A stretch of 64,000 nucleotides of DNA, taken from the NCBI RefSeq assembly GCF_013359775.1, contig NZ_JABMCI010000041.1, forward strand, positions 1 to 64,000, given 5' to 3'. The notes under the pieces were generated by a model, which saw only the letters and a program-made list of their open reading frames with translations, was not told the DNA's origin and did not search any database. Each line of letters begins with the position of its first letter. Position 1 is the stretch's first letter. A program made the position numbers and the translations under genes. Of this stretch, positions 50,931-61,289 are shown piece by piece. This stretch comes from Cellulomonas humilata. GTDB lineage: Bacteria; Actinomycetota; Actinomycetes; Actinomycetales; Cellulomonadaceae.

Positions 50931-51825
50931 CGGTGTCACCGTCCTGCGACGAGTCGTCGGAGGAGCCCTGCGAGCCGCCGCCGGGGAACCCGCGGCCGCC
51001 GAGCATGCCGGTGGTGCAGTCGCCGTCGGTCGGCGCGGAGACCGTGATGCTCGTCGCGGTGACCTTGCCGCTGTCGTCGGCCTCGCCGCGCGCGGTGGCG
51101 CACTGCCCGACGACCATCGCGGACGCGTCGGCCGCGGCGGTCGTGGTGTAGGTGGTCGCGTCGGTGACCGTGACGGTGCGCGAGGTGGTCGCGTCGTCCG
51201 GACCCGTGGTCTCCACCGTCAGCGTGCTGCCGTCGATCGCGGTGACCGTTCCGCTGGCGCCGCCGCCGAACATGCGGGCGCCGTCGGGTGCTCCGGACGG
51301 CAGGTCCGTGGGCGCACCGTCGGGGGCCCGCATCGACGGCAGGTCGGTGGGCGCTCCGTCGGGACGGTCGCCGCCTCCGGGTCCCCCGGCGAAGCCGCCG
51401 AACCCGCCGGCGCACGTGCCGTCGTCGGACGGCTGGGTGATCCGGATGCTGGTGGCCTCCACCGGCGCGCTGGTGTCCGTCGTGTCGTCCGTCGTGGCGG
51501 TGGACACCGCGACGACGCACGACCCGACCGTCACGTCGGCGAGCGTCCCGGCGACCGTCGCGGAGAACGTGGTGGCGTCCGTCCACGTCACCGCGGTCTG
51601 CGCGTCGTCGGACCGGACCTGCATGACGGTCCCGGTGACCGTCGCGATCTCGCCGGACGCGCCGCCACCGCCGGGGGGCTGCGCACCGCCGCCGTCCTGC
51701 TGCTGCTGGGGGGTGGCCGAGGCGGTCGGCGCGGCCGCCTGCGAGGTGCCGGCAGAGCAGCCGGCCAGGACGAGGACCGAGGCCGCGGCGATCGCGGGAA
51801 GCAGTCGCGTGGTCAGGGTGGACAT
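50923..51825 (-). CDS. DUF5666-type lipoprotein with two repeats
   Basis: A 300-residue lipoprotein: signal ending VLVLAGC (Cys23), a Gln/Gly/Pro-rich tether, then two similar beta-rich units (about residues 57-120 and 187-255). Each opens with a GTV...TVT/VET strand pattern and has one Cys near its end. Gly/Pro/Asp-rich linkers with DGAPTDLPS repeats lie between. It resembles DUF5666 proteins, of unknown function. It sits between the MacB-like permease gene and the second adaptor gene, so a role at the cell surface with this exporter is likely. Confidence 0.78.
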   Translation of the reverse strand: MSTLTTRLLPAIAAASVLVLAGCSAGTSQAAAPTASATPQQQQDGGGAQPPGGGGASGEIATVTGTVMQVRSDDAQTAVTWTDATTFSATVAGTLADVTVGSCVVAVSTATTDDTTDTSAPVEATSIRITQPSDDGTCAGGFGGFAGGPGGGDRPDGAPTDLPSMRAPDGAPTDLPSGAPDGARMFGGGASGTVTAIDGSTLTVETTGPDDATTSRTVTVTDATTYTTTAAADASAMVVGQCATARGEADDSGKVTATSITVSAPTDGDCTTGMLGGRGFPGGGSQGSSDDSSQDGDTDA

Positions 51826-51850
51826 GGGGAGTCTCCTAGCTGAGAGGGGG

Positions 51851-53079
<1,229 letters not shown>

Positions 53080-53083
<4 letters not shown>

Positions 53084-53799
53084 CGGGCACCGTCCGACAC
53101 GATGAGCCCGTCGTGGACCCGGACGATCCGCTCCGCGCGCTCGGCGACGTCGGCCTCGTGCGTGATGAGGACGATCGTGCGGCCCTGCGCGTGCAGCTCG
53201 TCGAACAGGGACAGGACGTCGTGCGTGGACGTCGAGTCGAGGTTGCCCGTCGGCTCGTCGGCCAGCAGGAGGGCCGGTTCGCCGACGAGGGCGCGGGCCA
53301 CCGCAACGCGCTGCTGCTGCCCGCCCGAGAGCTCGCCCGGCCGGTTGTCCAGCCGGTCGGCGAGCCCGACGCGGGACAGCGCGGCCGCGGCCCGGTCGCG
53401 TCGGACCCCCGCGTGCACGCGGCCGTAGACCAGCGGGAGCTCCACGTTGCGCCACGCCGAGAGCGCCGGCAGCAGGTTGAACTGCTGGAACACGAACCCG
53501 ATGCGCCGGTTGCGGATGTCCGCGAGGTCGATCTCGTCGAGCTCCCCCACGTCCTCGCCGGCCAGGTGGTACGTGCCGCGGGTGAGCGTGTCCAGGCAGC
53601 CCAGGATGTTCATCAGGGTCGACTTGCCGGACCCGGACGGGCCCATGACCGCGACGTACTCGCCCTGCTCGATCCGCAGGTCGACGCCACGCAGGGCCTC
53701 GAACTCGATGCTGCCGGACGTGTAGGTCTTGGTGACGCCGACGAGGTCGATGACGGTGCTGGTGCGTGTCTCGATGAGCGGCGACGCGAGCTCAGCCAT
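53080..53799 (-). CDS. MacB-like ABC ATPase (LolD/MacB type)
   Basis: A 239-residue ATPase: Walker [10 protein letters not shown] (residues ~52-60), signature [15 protein letters not shown], Walker [15 protein letters not shown]-loop [17 protein letters not shown] is the LolD/MacB-type Q-loop. It overlaps the first adaptor's end by eight bases and the permease start by four. Confidence 0.95.
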
Positions 53800-54949
53800 T
53801 GGTCTGACCGCCCTGCATCTGGGTGGGGTCGAAGCCCTCCGGTGGGCCGCCCTCGGGGAACGTGCCGCCGCCGTCCTGCGTCGTGCCCTGCCGGCCCGTG
53901 CCGCCGGAGCCCGGCGTGAAGGTGGCCAGCACGACCTCGTCGCCCTCGGCCAGCCCCTCGGTGATCTCCGTGACGTTCCCGGAGGTCTCCCCCGTGGTGA
54001 CCGGCACGTCGACGGTGGCGCCGGCGGCATCCACCTGCGTCACGGTGGTGGTGCCGTCGGTGGCCGTCGTGACGGCCAGGCTGGGCACGGTGAGCACGTC
54101 GGTGCGGCGCTCGTAGACCAGCTCGACCTCCGCGGCGACGCCGTCGTGCAGCCCTTCCTGGTCGCCCGTGACCGCGACGGTGACCGGGTAGGCCGCCACG
54201 CCGGTGTCGCTGGTCGACAGCAGGCCGATCTCGCTGATGGTGCCGAACACCGGCTCGGTCGCGCCGTCGAGGGTGACCTCCGCCTGGTCGCCCACCTCGA
54301 TGAGCGCGATGTCCGCGTCGGAGACCGTCACGTCGACCTGCCACGCGTCGGTGCCGACGATGGTGAACTGCGCCGTGGTCTCGCCGCCGCTGCCGGTGGG
54401 CGCCGAGGAGGACCCCACCGCGTCGCCCACCTCGAGGTCCACCGCCGTGAGCAGCCCGGCGACCGGCGCGGTCAGGGTGGCGCCGTCCATCGCGGCCTGC
54501 GCGGTGTCGACCCCCGACTGGGCCACGTCGACCTGCGCCTGCGCGGCGGCGATCTGCGCGGTGCCGCTCGCGTCGTCCAGCTTGGCCTGGGCGCTGGCCA
54601 GCGTGGACTTGGCCTGGAGCAGGTCCGCGTTCAACTGGAGGGTGTCGACGGTGGCCAGCGTCTGGCCGACCGTGACGCTCTGGCCGACCGCCACCGGCAC
54701 GCCGGTCACCGTGCCGCTGACCTCGAAGCTCACGTCCTGCTGCACCGACGGCGCCAGCGTCCCGCTGCCGCTCACCGACTTCTGCATCGTCGTCAGGCTC
54801 GCCGCGACGGTCCGTGTCACGGGTGCGGCCGAGGCGGCCGACGCGTCCCTGATCCCGAACCACCACACCCCTGCCCCGACGAGGGCCACGACCACCACGG
54901 CCGCGACCGTTCTCGTCAGCGGCGTCGTCCGCCTCCACACGTGCTGCAT
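53792..54949 (-). CDS. Efflux adaptor (MacA/HlyD-like)
   Basis: A 385-residue membrane-fusion protein, first gene of the operon. N-terminal membrane segment residues ~13-33. The lipoyl half-motifs are VSGTVTGVPVAVGQSVTVGQTLATVD and LTAPVAGLLTAVDLEVGDAV, joined by a short helical hairpin of about 55 residues (LLQAKSTLASAQAKLDDASG...). The tail has EGGPPEGFDPTQMQ, like the second adaptor. GAGGGAG precedes the ATG. Gram-positive MacA-like adaptors work without an outer-membrane channel; the substrate is not known. Confidence 0.9.
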   Translation of the reverse strand: MQHVWRRTTPLTRTVAAVVVVALVGAGVWWFGIRDASAASAAPVTRTVAASLTTMQKSVSGSGTLAPSVQQDVSFEVSGTVTGVPVAVGQSVTVGQTLATVDTLQLNADLLQAKSTLASAQAKLDDASGTAQIAAAQAQVDVAQSGVDTAQAAMDGATLTAPVAGLLTAVDLEVGDAVGSSSAPTGSGGETTAQFTIVGTDAWQVDVTVSDADIALIEVGDQAEVTLDGATEPVFGTISEIGLLSTSDTGVAAYPVTVAVTGDQEGLHDGVAAEVELVYERRTDVLTVPSLAVTTATDGTTTVTQVDAAGATVDVPVTTGETSGNVTEITEGLAEGDEVVLATFTPGSGGTGRQGTTQDGGGTFPEGGPPEGFDPTQMQGGQTNG

Positions 54950-55045
54950 GTTCTCCCTCACGTCGCTCGGTCCTGTGACCTGGGCCGAACGTAGGGAGGA
55001 CGCCTGGGGCCGCCGTAGCACCACCCTGTGCCTGACCTGTGGATC

Positions 55046-55105
55046 GGCGAGAACAACGTGCGTGGCGGTGTGGCTGCTCAGGACAGCACTCACGTTGTTC
55101 TCGCC
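55046..55105. promoter_or_regulatory. 15-bp inverted repeat between the export operon and the mannanase
   Basis: GGCGAGAACAACGTG (55046-55060) and its exact complement CACGTTGTTCTCGCC (55091-55105) are separated by 30 bp. The pair lies in the 282-bp divergent intergenic region, about 100 bp from the adaptor start and 127 bp from the mannanase start. It could be two binding sites or a long-loop hairpin. Confidence 0.6.
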
Positions 55106-55158
55106 CCGCGGTGCCTCCCCAAACGATTCGGATCTGTCCGATACATCCTTTGTTTGGT

Positions 55159-55172
55159 AACTTGACTAAGTT
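55159..55172. promoter_or_regulatory. Dyad AACTTGACTAAGTT before the mannanase gene
   Basis: 5-bp arms around GACT, about 60 bp before the ATG. A second small dyad, TCGGATCTGTCCGA, lies at 55128-55141. Either may be an operator; TTGACT could also form part of a -35 box. Confidence 0.4.
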
Positions 55173-55231
55173 CGTTCCAGTGCTCGTCCGCGGATGCCGG
55201 CTCCGAGGGGCGGGACGACCCAGGAGGTTCA

Positions 55232-58171
55232 ATGAAGAACCGTCATCTCGCGCGCGCCCTGACCGCAGGGATCACCGCCGCCGCCCTGTGCGGGATCGTG
55301 ACGCTCCCCGCGACAGCCGCCGAGACCGTCACCCTCGTCGACCCGGGCGCCAGCCCGCAGACGCGCTCCCTGTTCTCCTACCTCGACGACGTGCGCGGCG
55401 ACGGCATCCTGTTCGGCCACCAGCACACGACGTCGTACGGCCTGACGTTCACGGGCGCGGACGGGATCACGTCCGACGTGAAGAACGTGACCGGCGACTA
55501 CCCGGCGGTCTTCGGCTGGGACACCCTGATCCTCCAGGGCGACGAGGCCCCCGGATCGGCCGGCAACACGACCGCGCAGAACATCGCGGCGCTCGACGAC
55601 TACATCGCCAAGGCGCACGAGCTCGGCGGCATCAACACCCTGTCCGCCCACATGGAGAACTTCGTCACGGGCGGCAGCTTCTACGACACCACCGGCGACA
55701 CATTGCGCGCGGTCCTTCCCGGCGGCGCCAAGAACGCCGAGCTGAACGCGTACCTGGACAACATCGCGGCGGCCGCAGACGGTGCGCGGGACACCGACGG
55801 GAACCTCATCCCGATCGTCTTCCGACCGTGGCACGAGAACGCCGGCTCCTGGTTCTGGTGGGGCGCCGCGTTCGGCTCCCCCGGCGAGTACAAGGAGCTC
55901 TACCGCTACACGGTCGAGTACCTGCGCGACCTCAAGGGCGTCTCCAACTTCCTGTACGCGTTCTCCCCGGGCAGCGGGTTCGGCGGCAACACCGAGCAGT
56001 ACCTGCGCACCTACCCCGGCGACGAGTTCATCGACGTGCTCGGCCTGGACGCGTACGACAACACCGGCTCGCAGGCGTTCCTCGACGGACTGGTCGCGGA
56101 CCTCGGCATGATCGCCGACCTCGCCGACGCGAAGGGGAAGGTCTCCGCGTTCACCGAGTTCGGCGTCTCGGGCGGAGTGGGCACCAGCGGCTCGTCGCCC
56201 GAGCAGTGGTTCACCAAGGTGCTGAACGCCATCAAGGCCGACCCGCGCGCGAGCCGGTCGGCGTACATGGAGACGTGGGCCAACTTCGACGCCGGCCAGC
56301 ACTTCGTGCCCGTGCCCGGGGACGCGCTGCTGGAGGACTTCCAGGCGTACGCGGCGGACCCGTTCACGTACTTCGCGGGCGACGTCACCGGCGCGTTCGA
56401 CCGTGCCGTCGACACGACTCCCGCGCAGCCGCTCGTGCACATCGCGTCGCCCGCGGACAGCGCGCGCGTCGCGACGTCGCCGACGACCGTCCGGGCCACG
56501 GTCCAGAACGTCGACGCCGACCGCGTCTACGCGACGGTCGGGACGACGGAGATCGAGCTCTCGCCCGGCGACGGCCTCTGGTGGTCGGCGCCGTGGGACA
56601 TCCCGGCCGCGGAGCTGGACAACAGCACGCAGACGCTCGAGGTCCACGTGATCGTCGACGGCGCCGAGGTGCTGAGCGACTCCGTCTCCGTGGTGCTCGG
56701 TCCGCGACCGACCTTCGGGCCGGGCGTGGTCGACGACTACGAGGGCTACGGCGACAACACCGCCCTGCGGGCCGAGTACGTCTCCTACGGCGCCAACACG
56801 CTGTCGCTGGACACGAGCGGGCCGTCGAAGGCGCTGCGGATGGACTACGACTTCGCCACGCAGACCTACACCGGGTTCGGCAAGCAGATCAGCGGCGACT
56901 GGTCGGCCTTCAACGAGCTCGCGCTCTGGGTCAAGCCCGACGGGTCCGGCAACAAGATGGTGCTCCAGCTCGTGGCCGGGGGCGTCTCGTACGAGGCCTA
57001 CCCGTCGCTGGAGGGCACGTCACCTGGGGTCGTCACGTTCCCGTTCGTCGACTGGCGTCCGGCCCCGTGGGACACCGCCAACGCCAACCGCCGGATCACC
57101 GACGCGGACCTCCAGGCGATCTCGCAGTTCAACATCTACGTCAACGCGGCCGACGACGGCACCGGCGCCTCGTCGGGAAGCATCGTGGTCGACGACATCG
57201 CCGCCCTGCCGGGGGTCGAGCCGCCGCCGGTGTTCTCCGACGTGCTGCCGGGATCGCCGAACTTCGACTCGATCATCTGGCTGCACGACCAGGGGCTCGA
57301 CGACGGCTACGCGGACGGCACGTTCCGGCCGACCAAGCCGGAGACGCGCCAGGACGTCGCGACCCTGCTCTACCGCTACGCCGACGCGACCTGGGTGCCG
57401 ACCGCCAAGCGGCCGACGTTCCGCGACGTGCCCAAGAAGCACGCGGCGTACACGGCGATCGAGTGGCTGGCGCACGAGGGGCTCGTCGACACGACGCTCC
57501 CCGTCTACCTGCCGAAGGCGCCGCTCGACCGCTCGTCCGCGGCGGAGCTCCTCTGGCGCCTCGCCGGCTCCCCGGAACCGGCGGCTCCCGAGGCGTTCAC
57601 CGACGTCCCGTCGTGGCACCCGTACGGCACGGCGATCGCGTGGGCGACCGAGACCGGGATCATCGTGCCGACGTCGGCGACGAAGTTCGGCGTGCTCAAG
57701 GTGGTCACCCGCGGCGACTTCGCCGGGTACCTCGACCGGTACGACCACCGGCCGACGCCGTTGGAGCCCGTCGTCCTGTCCGACTTCACCGACGGCGTCC
57801 AGGGCTGGGGGCCGATCGGTGAGGGAACCGTCTCCTCGACCGGAGGCACCCTCACCATCGGCGCGGCCTCTCCGGACGGCGGCTGGTTCGGGTTCGGCCC
57901 GTCGGTCGGCGACTGGACCGGGCGCACGCAGGTGACGTTCGACGTGGTGTCCACCACCGGGTTCGACACCAAGGCGGCCCTGCAGGTGGGCTCGTCGTGG
58001 ACCTGGTGCGAGACCGCGCAGGTGGGCTGGATCGCCGCGCCGACGACCGACGTGGTCGTCGACCTGGAGACCCTGACCGCCGACTGCGGCGCGCAGCTGG
58101 CCGACGTGAAGAAGATCAACCTGTACTTCAATGCCGGCACCCACGTGCTCGACGACGTGGTGCTGCACTGA
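55232..58171 (+). CDS. Secreted GH26 beta-mannanase with CBM-like and SLH modules
   Basis: A 979-residue extracellular endo-1,4-beta-mannanase. Modules: signal peptide 1-29 (ending PATAA); GH26 barrel about 30-390, with acid/base Glu202 in RPWHENAGSWFWWG and nucleophile Glu309 in AFTEFGVSG; an Ig-like module ~395-490; a carbohydrate-binding-like beta-sandwich ~500-660 (VVDDYEGYGDNTALRAEY); three SLH-type repeats ~667-840 (VFSDVLPGSPNFDSIIWLH, TFRDVPKKHAAYTAIEWLA, AFTDVPSWHPYGTAIAWAT); and a C-terminal module from ~845. The order recalls C. fimi Man26A. SLH repeats would hold it on the cell wall. GGAGG precedes the ATG. Confidence 0.93.
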   Translation: MKNRHLARALTAGITAAALCGIVTLPATAAETVTLVDPGASPQTRSLFSYLDDVRGDGILFGHQHTTSYGLTFTGADGITSDVKNVTGDYPAVFGWDTLILQGDEAPGSAGNTTAQNIAALDDYIAKAHELGGINTLSAHMENFVTGGSFYDTTGDTLRAVLPGGAKNAELNAYLDNIAAAADGARDTDGNLIPIVFRPWHENAGSWFWWGAAFGSPGEYKELYRYTVEYLRDLKGVSNFLYAFSPGSGFGGNTEQYLRTYPGDEFIDVLGLDAYDNTGSQAFLDGLVADLGMIADLADAKGKVSAFTEFGVSGGVGTSGSSPEQWFTKVLNAIKADPRASRSAYMETWANFDAGQHFVPVPGDALLEDFQAYAADPFTYFAGDVTGAFDRAVDTTPAQPLVHIASPADSARVATSPTTVRATVQNVDADRVYATVGTTEIELSPGDGLWWSAPWDIPAAELDNSTQTLEVHVIVDGAEVLSDSVSVVLGPRPTFGPGVVDDYEGYGDNTALRAEYVSYGANTLSLDTSGPSKALRMDYDFATQTYTGFGKQISGDWSAFNELALWVKPDGSGNKMVLQLVAGGVSYEAYPSLEGTSPGVVTFPFVDWRPAPWDTANANRRITDADLQAISQFNIYVNAADDGTGASSGSIVVDDIAALPGVEPPPVFSDVLPGSPNFDSIIWLHDQGLDDGYADGTFRPTKPETRQDVATLLYRYADATWVPTAKRPTFRDVPKKHAAYTAIEWLAHEGLVDTTLPVYLPKAPLDRSSAAELLWRLAGSPEPAAPEAFTDVPSWHPYGTAIAWATETGIIVPTSATKFGVLKVVTRGDFAGYLDRYDHRPTPLEPVVLSDFTDGVQGWGPIGEGTVSSTGGTLTIGAASPDGGWFGFGPSVGDWTGRTQVTFDVVSTTGFDTKAALQVGSSWTWCETAQVGWIAAPTTDVVVDLETLTADCGAQLADVKKINLYFNAGTHVLDDVVLH

Positions 58172-58183
58172 CCGACCCCGCTG

Positions 58184-58227
58184 ACGTCCGCACTCGGGTG
58201 GGTCTGAACCCGCTCGAGTGCGGACGT
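58184..58227. terminator. 44-bp palindromic repeat, copy 1
   Basis: ACGTCCGCACTC at the left end is the exact complement, with short internal mismatches, of the right end GAGTGCGGACGT; the inner parts GGGT and ACCC also pair. It can form a long hairpin just after the mannanase stop. A second copy follows after 19 bp. It may be a terminator or a REP-like interspersed element. Confidence 0.68.
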
Positions 58228-58246
58228 TGCGGTGTGGGAAGCAGCA

Positions 58247-58290
58247 ATGTCCGCACTCCGGCGGGTTCCCACCCACCTCAGTGCGGACGT
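58247..58290. terminator. 44-bp palindromic repeat, copy 2
   Basis: The same design as copy 1 (ATGTCCGCACT ... AGTGCGGACGT, with GGGTT/ACCC inside), in the same spacing, ending seven bases before the methyltransferase stop. The two copies differ mainly in the inner loop, as expected of repeats of one family that keep pairing. Confidence 0.68.
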
Positions 58291-58296
58291 TGTGGC

Positions 58297-59808
58297 TCAG
58301 TCGGCAATCAGCAGCAGGCCGTCGCGGATCAGGCCGCGGGTCGACGGGAGGACGTCCGCCGCGACCGCGTCGGCGCCGACCTCCAGCAGGGCGCCCAGGG
58401 CGTGCACGATCTGGCCGACCGTGAGCTCCCCGTCGCAGACGCCGACGAACCCCGCGAGCGCGGTGCCCGCCTGGACGGCCCGGCCGAAGCCGCCGCCCTG
58501 GCGTAGCAGGACCACCTGCGGGTCGGGGTCGCCCGGGGTCAGGTACCGCTCCTCGGTGACGTCGGGTGCGACGACGAGTCGCTGGTCGCCCAGCTCGTCG
58601 TCGGTCATCGACTGCAGCCAGTCGTGGGCGGCGAGCGACTCCGCGATGGACGGGCCGAGCGGCTGGCGGACCGTGCCGGTGACCTCCTCGAGCCGGCGCA
58701 ACGACACCTCCCCGACAGGCTTGCGCAGGGTCACGACGCCGAACCCGATCCCCTCGACGTCCCGCGACGCGAAGTCGTCCAGCCACTGCCCGTAGCGGAC
58801 CGCCCACGCGGACCGGTCCCGGTCGGGGGTGGTGCCGCCGTCGCGGATCCACGTCTCGGCGTACTGCGCGGGGTCCTGGAGCTCGCGCTGCACCACCCAG
58901 CCGTCCAGCCCGCTGGCGTCGAGCCACGACCCCACGCGCTCGTGCCACTCCTCGCCGCGGCGGACCTCCCAGTTGCCCAGCAGCTGCGCCACTCCCCCGG
59001 GCGCCAGCACCGCGCCGACGCCCTCGATGAGCTCCCGGACGATCGCGTCGCCGGACCGCCCGCCGTCGCGGTACTCGTACGACGGCATCCCCGGCGTCCG
59101 CGGCGTGATGACGAACGGCGGGTTGCTCACGACGAGGTCGAACCGCTCGTCGGCGACGGGCTCGAGCATCGACCCCTCGCGAAGGTCGAGCTCGACGCCG
59201 GCGAGCACCGCGTTGAACCGCGCGAAGCCCAGCGCGCGCCGGGAGATGTCGGTGCCGACCACCCGGCGAGAGTGCCGCGACGCGTGCAGGGCCTGGATGC
59301 CGCAGCCGGTGCCGAGGTCGAGCACCAGGTCACGGGCGTCGCGCACGGTGACCTGCGCCAGCGTGGTCGACGCCCCGCCGACGCCGAGCACATGGTCGGT
59401 CCGCAGCGCCTGACCGGTGGCCAGCTCGCCGAGGTCCGACGCGATCCACCAGTCGACCTCGCCGCCGCCGTCGACCGCCGTGTACGGCCGCAGATCCACC
59501 CGGGCACGGACGTCGTCGCCGTCGGACTCGACCAGGCCCAGGCGCTCGGCGCCGTCGACAGTGAGCCTGGGCAGCGCCCGCTCGAGCAGCCGCCGGGGTG
59601 TGGTGGAGCCGAGCAGGAACGTGCGGACCAGCGCGGCGACCACGTCGTCGGACGCCTCCGTGGCCCGTAGCGCCGGCACGGGCTCCTCGCGGTGCAGGGC
59701 GTCGGCGGCGACCGGCCCGAGCACGTCCTCGACCCCGGACACGCCGTAACCGGCAGCGGTCAGGTCGGTGCGGAGCGCAGCGACGAGGGCGGCATCGGTC
59801 AGGATCAC
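58297..59808 (-). CDS. SAM-dependent methyltransferase (HemK/RlmG-like)
   Basis: A 503-residue class I methyltransferase. The N-terminal ~150 residues are a substrate-type domain; the catalytic core has LDLGTGCGIQALHASRH (SAM motif I, near residue 165) and VSNPPFVITPR, the NPPF motif of N-methyltransferases acting on planar amides or bases. A C-terminal domain of about 170 residues follows. This three-part layout occurs in an actinobacterial group whose target is unknown; rRNA or a translation factor is plausible. Confidence 0.87.
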   Translation of the reverse strand: MILTDAALVAALRTDLTAAGYGVSGVEDVLGPVAADALHREEPVPALRATEASDDVVAALVRTFLLGSTTPRRLLERALPRLTVDGAERLGLVESDGDDVRARVDLRPYTAVDGGGEVDWWIASDLGELATGQALRTDHVLGVGGASTTLAQVTVRDARDLVLDLGTGCGIQALHASRHSRRVVGTDISRRALGFARFNAVLAGVELDLREGSMLEPVADERFDLVVSNPPFVITPRTPGMPSYEYRDGGRSGDAIVRELIEGVGAVLAPGGVAQLLGNWEVRRGEEWHERVGSWLDASGLDGWVVQRELQDPAQYAETWIRDGGTTPDRDRSAWAVRYGQWLDDFASRDVEGIGFGVVTLRKPVGEVSLRRLEEVTGTVRQPLGPSIAESLAAHDWLQSMTDDELGDQRLVVAPDVTEERYLTPGDPDPQVVLLRQGGGFGRAVQAGTALAGFVGVCDGELTVGQIVHALGALLEVGADAVAADVLPSTRGLIRDGLLLIAD

Positions 59809-59815
59809 CCCGCCA

Positions 59816-60529
59816 TCATCCCTGCACCGTCCGCGCCTCCGGGTCGCCGGGTCGCTCCGGTGCCACGAGCAGGTCGACGACCAGCGGGCGGTGGTCGCTG
59901 CCGCGCAGGACGGGCGGGCCGGAGGGTACCCGCGCAGCCTCGACGCCCAGGTCGGGGGACACGAAGACCGCGTCGATCCGGTGCAACGCGTCGATCGCGG
60001 GGTAGGTGGGGTCGCCGGCGGGGTCGGCGTCGACCAGCACGGCGGACAGGCGCTTCCACGTGGGGCCGCCCGGGCGCTCGTTGAGGTCGCCGAGCACGAC
60101 CGTCCCTGTGGCGGTGACGTGGTCGAGCAGGATGTCGGACAGGTGCGCCGACCGCTCGTCGCGGACCAGGGACAGGTGCACGACGACGAACCGGACGCCG
60201 TCGACCGTGGCCATGGCGACGCCCCGGCGGGTGCGGCCCGCGAGGTTGACCAGCTTGAGCGCGCGCGCGTCGGACACCGACCGACCCGACGCGACCAGCA
60301 GAGCCGTCGTCCGGGCGCCGCGGCCGTTCACCGCCGTCCGCAGGCCCACGTCCCGCGCGAACCGCCACATCTGCCACCGGCCGAGCAGTCCCCGCGGGGG
60401 CTCCTGCACGCCGAGCACGTCGGGCGCCGCGATGCGCACCACCGCGACGGCGTCAGCCCGGGAGAGCTGCAGACCCTTCAGGTTGTACGTCATGACCCGA
60501 AGGCGGCCGGCGTCGGTGCTCGTCGTCAC
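59816..60529 (-). CDS. Endonuclease/exonuclease/phosphatase-family protein
   Basis: A 237-residue EEP-fold hydrolase, Mg2+ dependent by family. Motifs: VMTYNLKGL, LGVQEPPR (metal Glu), VVLGDLNERPGG and GSDHRPLVVDL (catalytic Asp-His). Substrate could be DNA, a phospholipid or a phosphoester. GTG start with AGAGGA eight bases upstream; an ATG 36 bases inside is a possible alternative. No signal peptide. Confidence 0.88.
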   Translation of the reverse strand: MTTSTDAGRLRVMTYNLKGLQLSRADAVAVVRIAAPDVLGVQEPPRGLLGRWQMWRFARDVGLRTAVNGRGARTTALLVASGRSVSDARALKLVNLAGRTRRGVAMATVDGVRFVVVHLSLVRDERSAHLSDILLDHVTATGTVVLGDLNERPGGPTWKRLSAVLVDADPAGDPTYPAIDALHRIDAVFVSPDLGVEAARVPSGPPVLRGSDHRPLVVDLLVAPERPGDPEARTVQG

Positions 60530-60547
60530 CGGGACATCCTCTCGGAC

Positions 60548-61210
60548 TCAGCGGCCGAGCAGCCAGCGAACCTCGTTCCGGAACAGCTGCACGCGCGACG
60601 GCGAGTCGTACGACCGGACGTCGTGCCCGAGGGCGTCGTAGACCACCCGCCCGGGACCGGGGGCCACCCAGACGACCGGGTGCGCGACGCCGTCGTGGTC
60701 CGCGGCCACCAGCACGTGGACGTCCGGCGACACCTCGAGCGACAGGTACCGCTCGTCCAGCGCCTCCACGGTGGACAGCCCGGCCGTGACCGGGTGCGAC
60801 GGGTCCACCACGCGGAAGACCGCCGCCCCGAGCGGCGGGTGCCACGTGGTCCCCTCCGCCCACCGACCGCCGAGCATCGACGCCCAGGACGGCCGGTCCA
60901 GGAAGGCGTTCGCCGCCTGGTGCAGCCCGAGGACGGGGACACCCGAGGCGACCAGCGCGGCCAGCGCGTCGTGGAACGGCACCCAGTCGTCGTCGGTGCC
61001 GTCGAAGTCCGGGTCCGGGCGGCCGCGGCCCGACGCCACGATCACCAGGTCGGGGTCCACGTCGTCGAGCGCGCCCGGCAGGGTCCCCCGGATCGTGGCG
61101 TCGACGCCGTCCTCGGCCAGCAGTCCTGCGAGCCGGTGCGCGACCGCGGCGGTGTCGTGCCACGGGTCCTGGTACCGGCCGTGGCCGGCGAGCACGAGTG
61201 CGTGGGACAC
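60548..61210 (-). CDS. ThuA-domain protein
   Basis: A 220-residue glutamine-amidotransferase-like ThuA protein, a family linked to trehalose or other sugar use in rhizobia but without known enzyme activity. HALVLAGHGRYQDPWHDTA starts the domain; VLGLHQAANAF and VVYDALGHDVRSY are conserved. The GTG with AGGAGG six bases upstream is used. A duplicated GACAGACGA sequence lies just upstream. Confidence 0.85.
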   Translation of the reverse strand: MSHALVLAGHGRYQDPWHDTAAVAHRLAGLLAEDGVDATIRGTLPGALDDVDPDLVIVASGRGRPDPDFDGTDDDWVPFHDALAALVASGVPVLGLHQAANAFLDRPSWASMLGGRWAEGTTWHPPLGAAVFRVVDPSHPVTAGLSTVEALDERYLSLEVSPDVHVLVAADHDGVAHPVVWVAPGPGRVVYDALGHDVRSYDSPSRVQLFRNEVRWLLGR

Positions 61211-61247
61211 CTGTTCCTCCTTGACAGACGATTGCTCCTCGACAGAC

Positions 61248-61279
61248 GACGAGCCCCCGACCACGGCCGGGGGCTCGTC
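61248..61279 (-). terminator. Terminator downstream of hppA
   Basis: A perfect 12-bp stem GACGAGCCCCCG / CGGGGGCTCGTC with an eight-base loop begins 11 bp after the hppA stop on the minus strand and separates it from the ThuA gene. Confidence 0.78.
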
Positions 61280-61289
61280 GTGGTGTGCG

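Noticed and set aside
57020-58948. A minus-strand frame with VRT..G..PPECG repeats under the mannanase end
   Set aside because: The repeated peptide is only the translation of the two 44-bp palindromic DNA repeats; it is antisense to the mannanase and methyltransferase genes.
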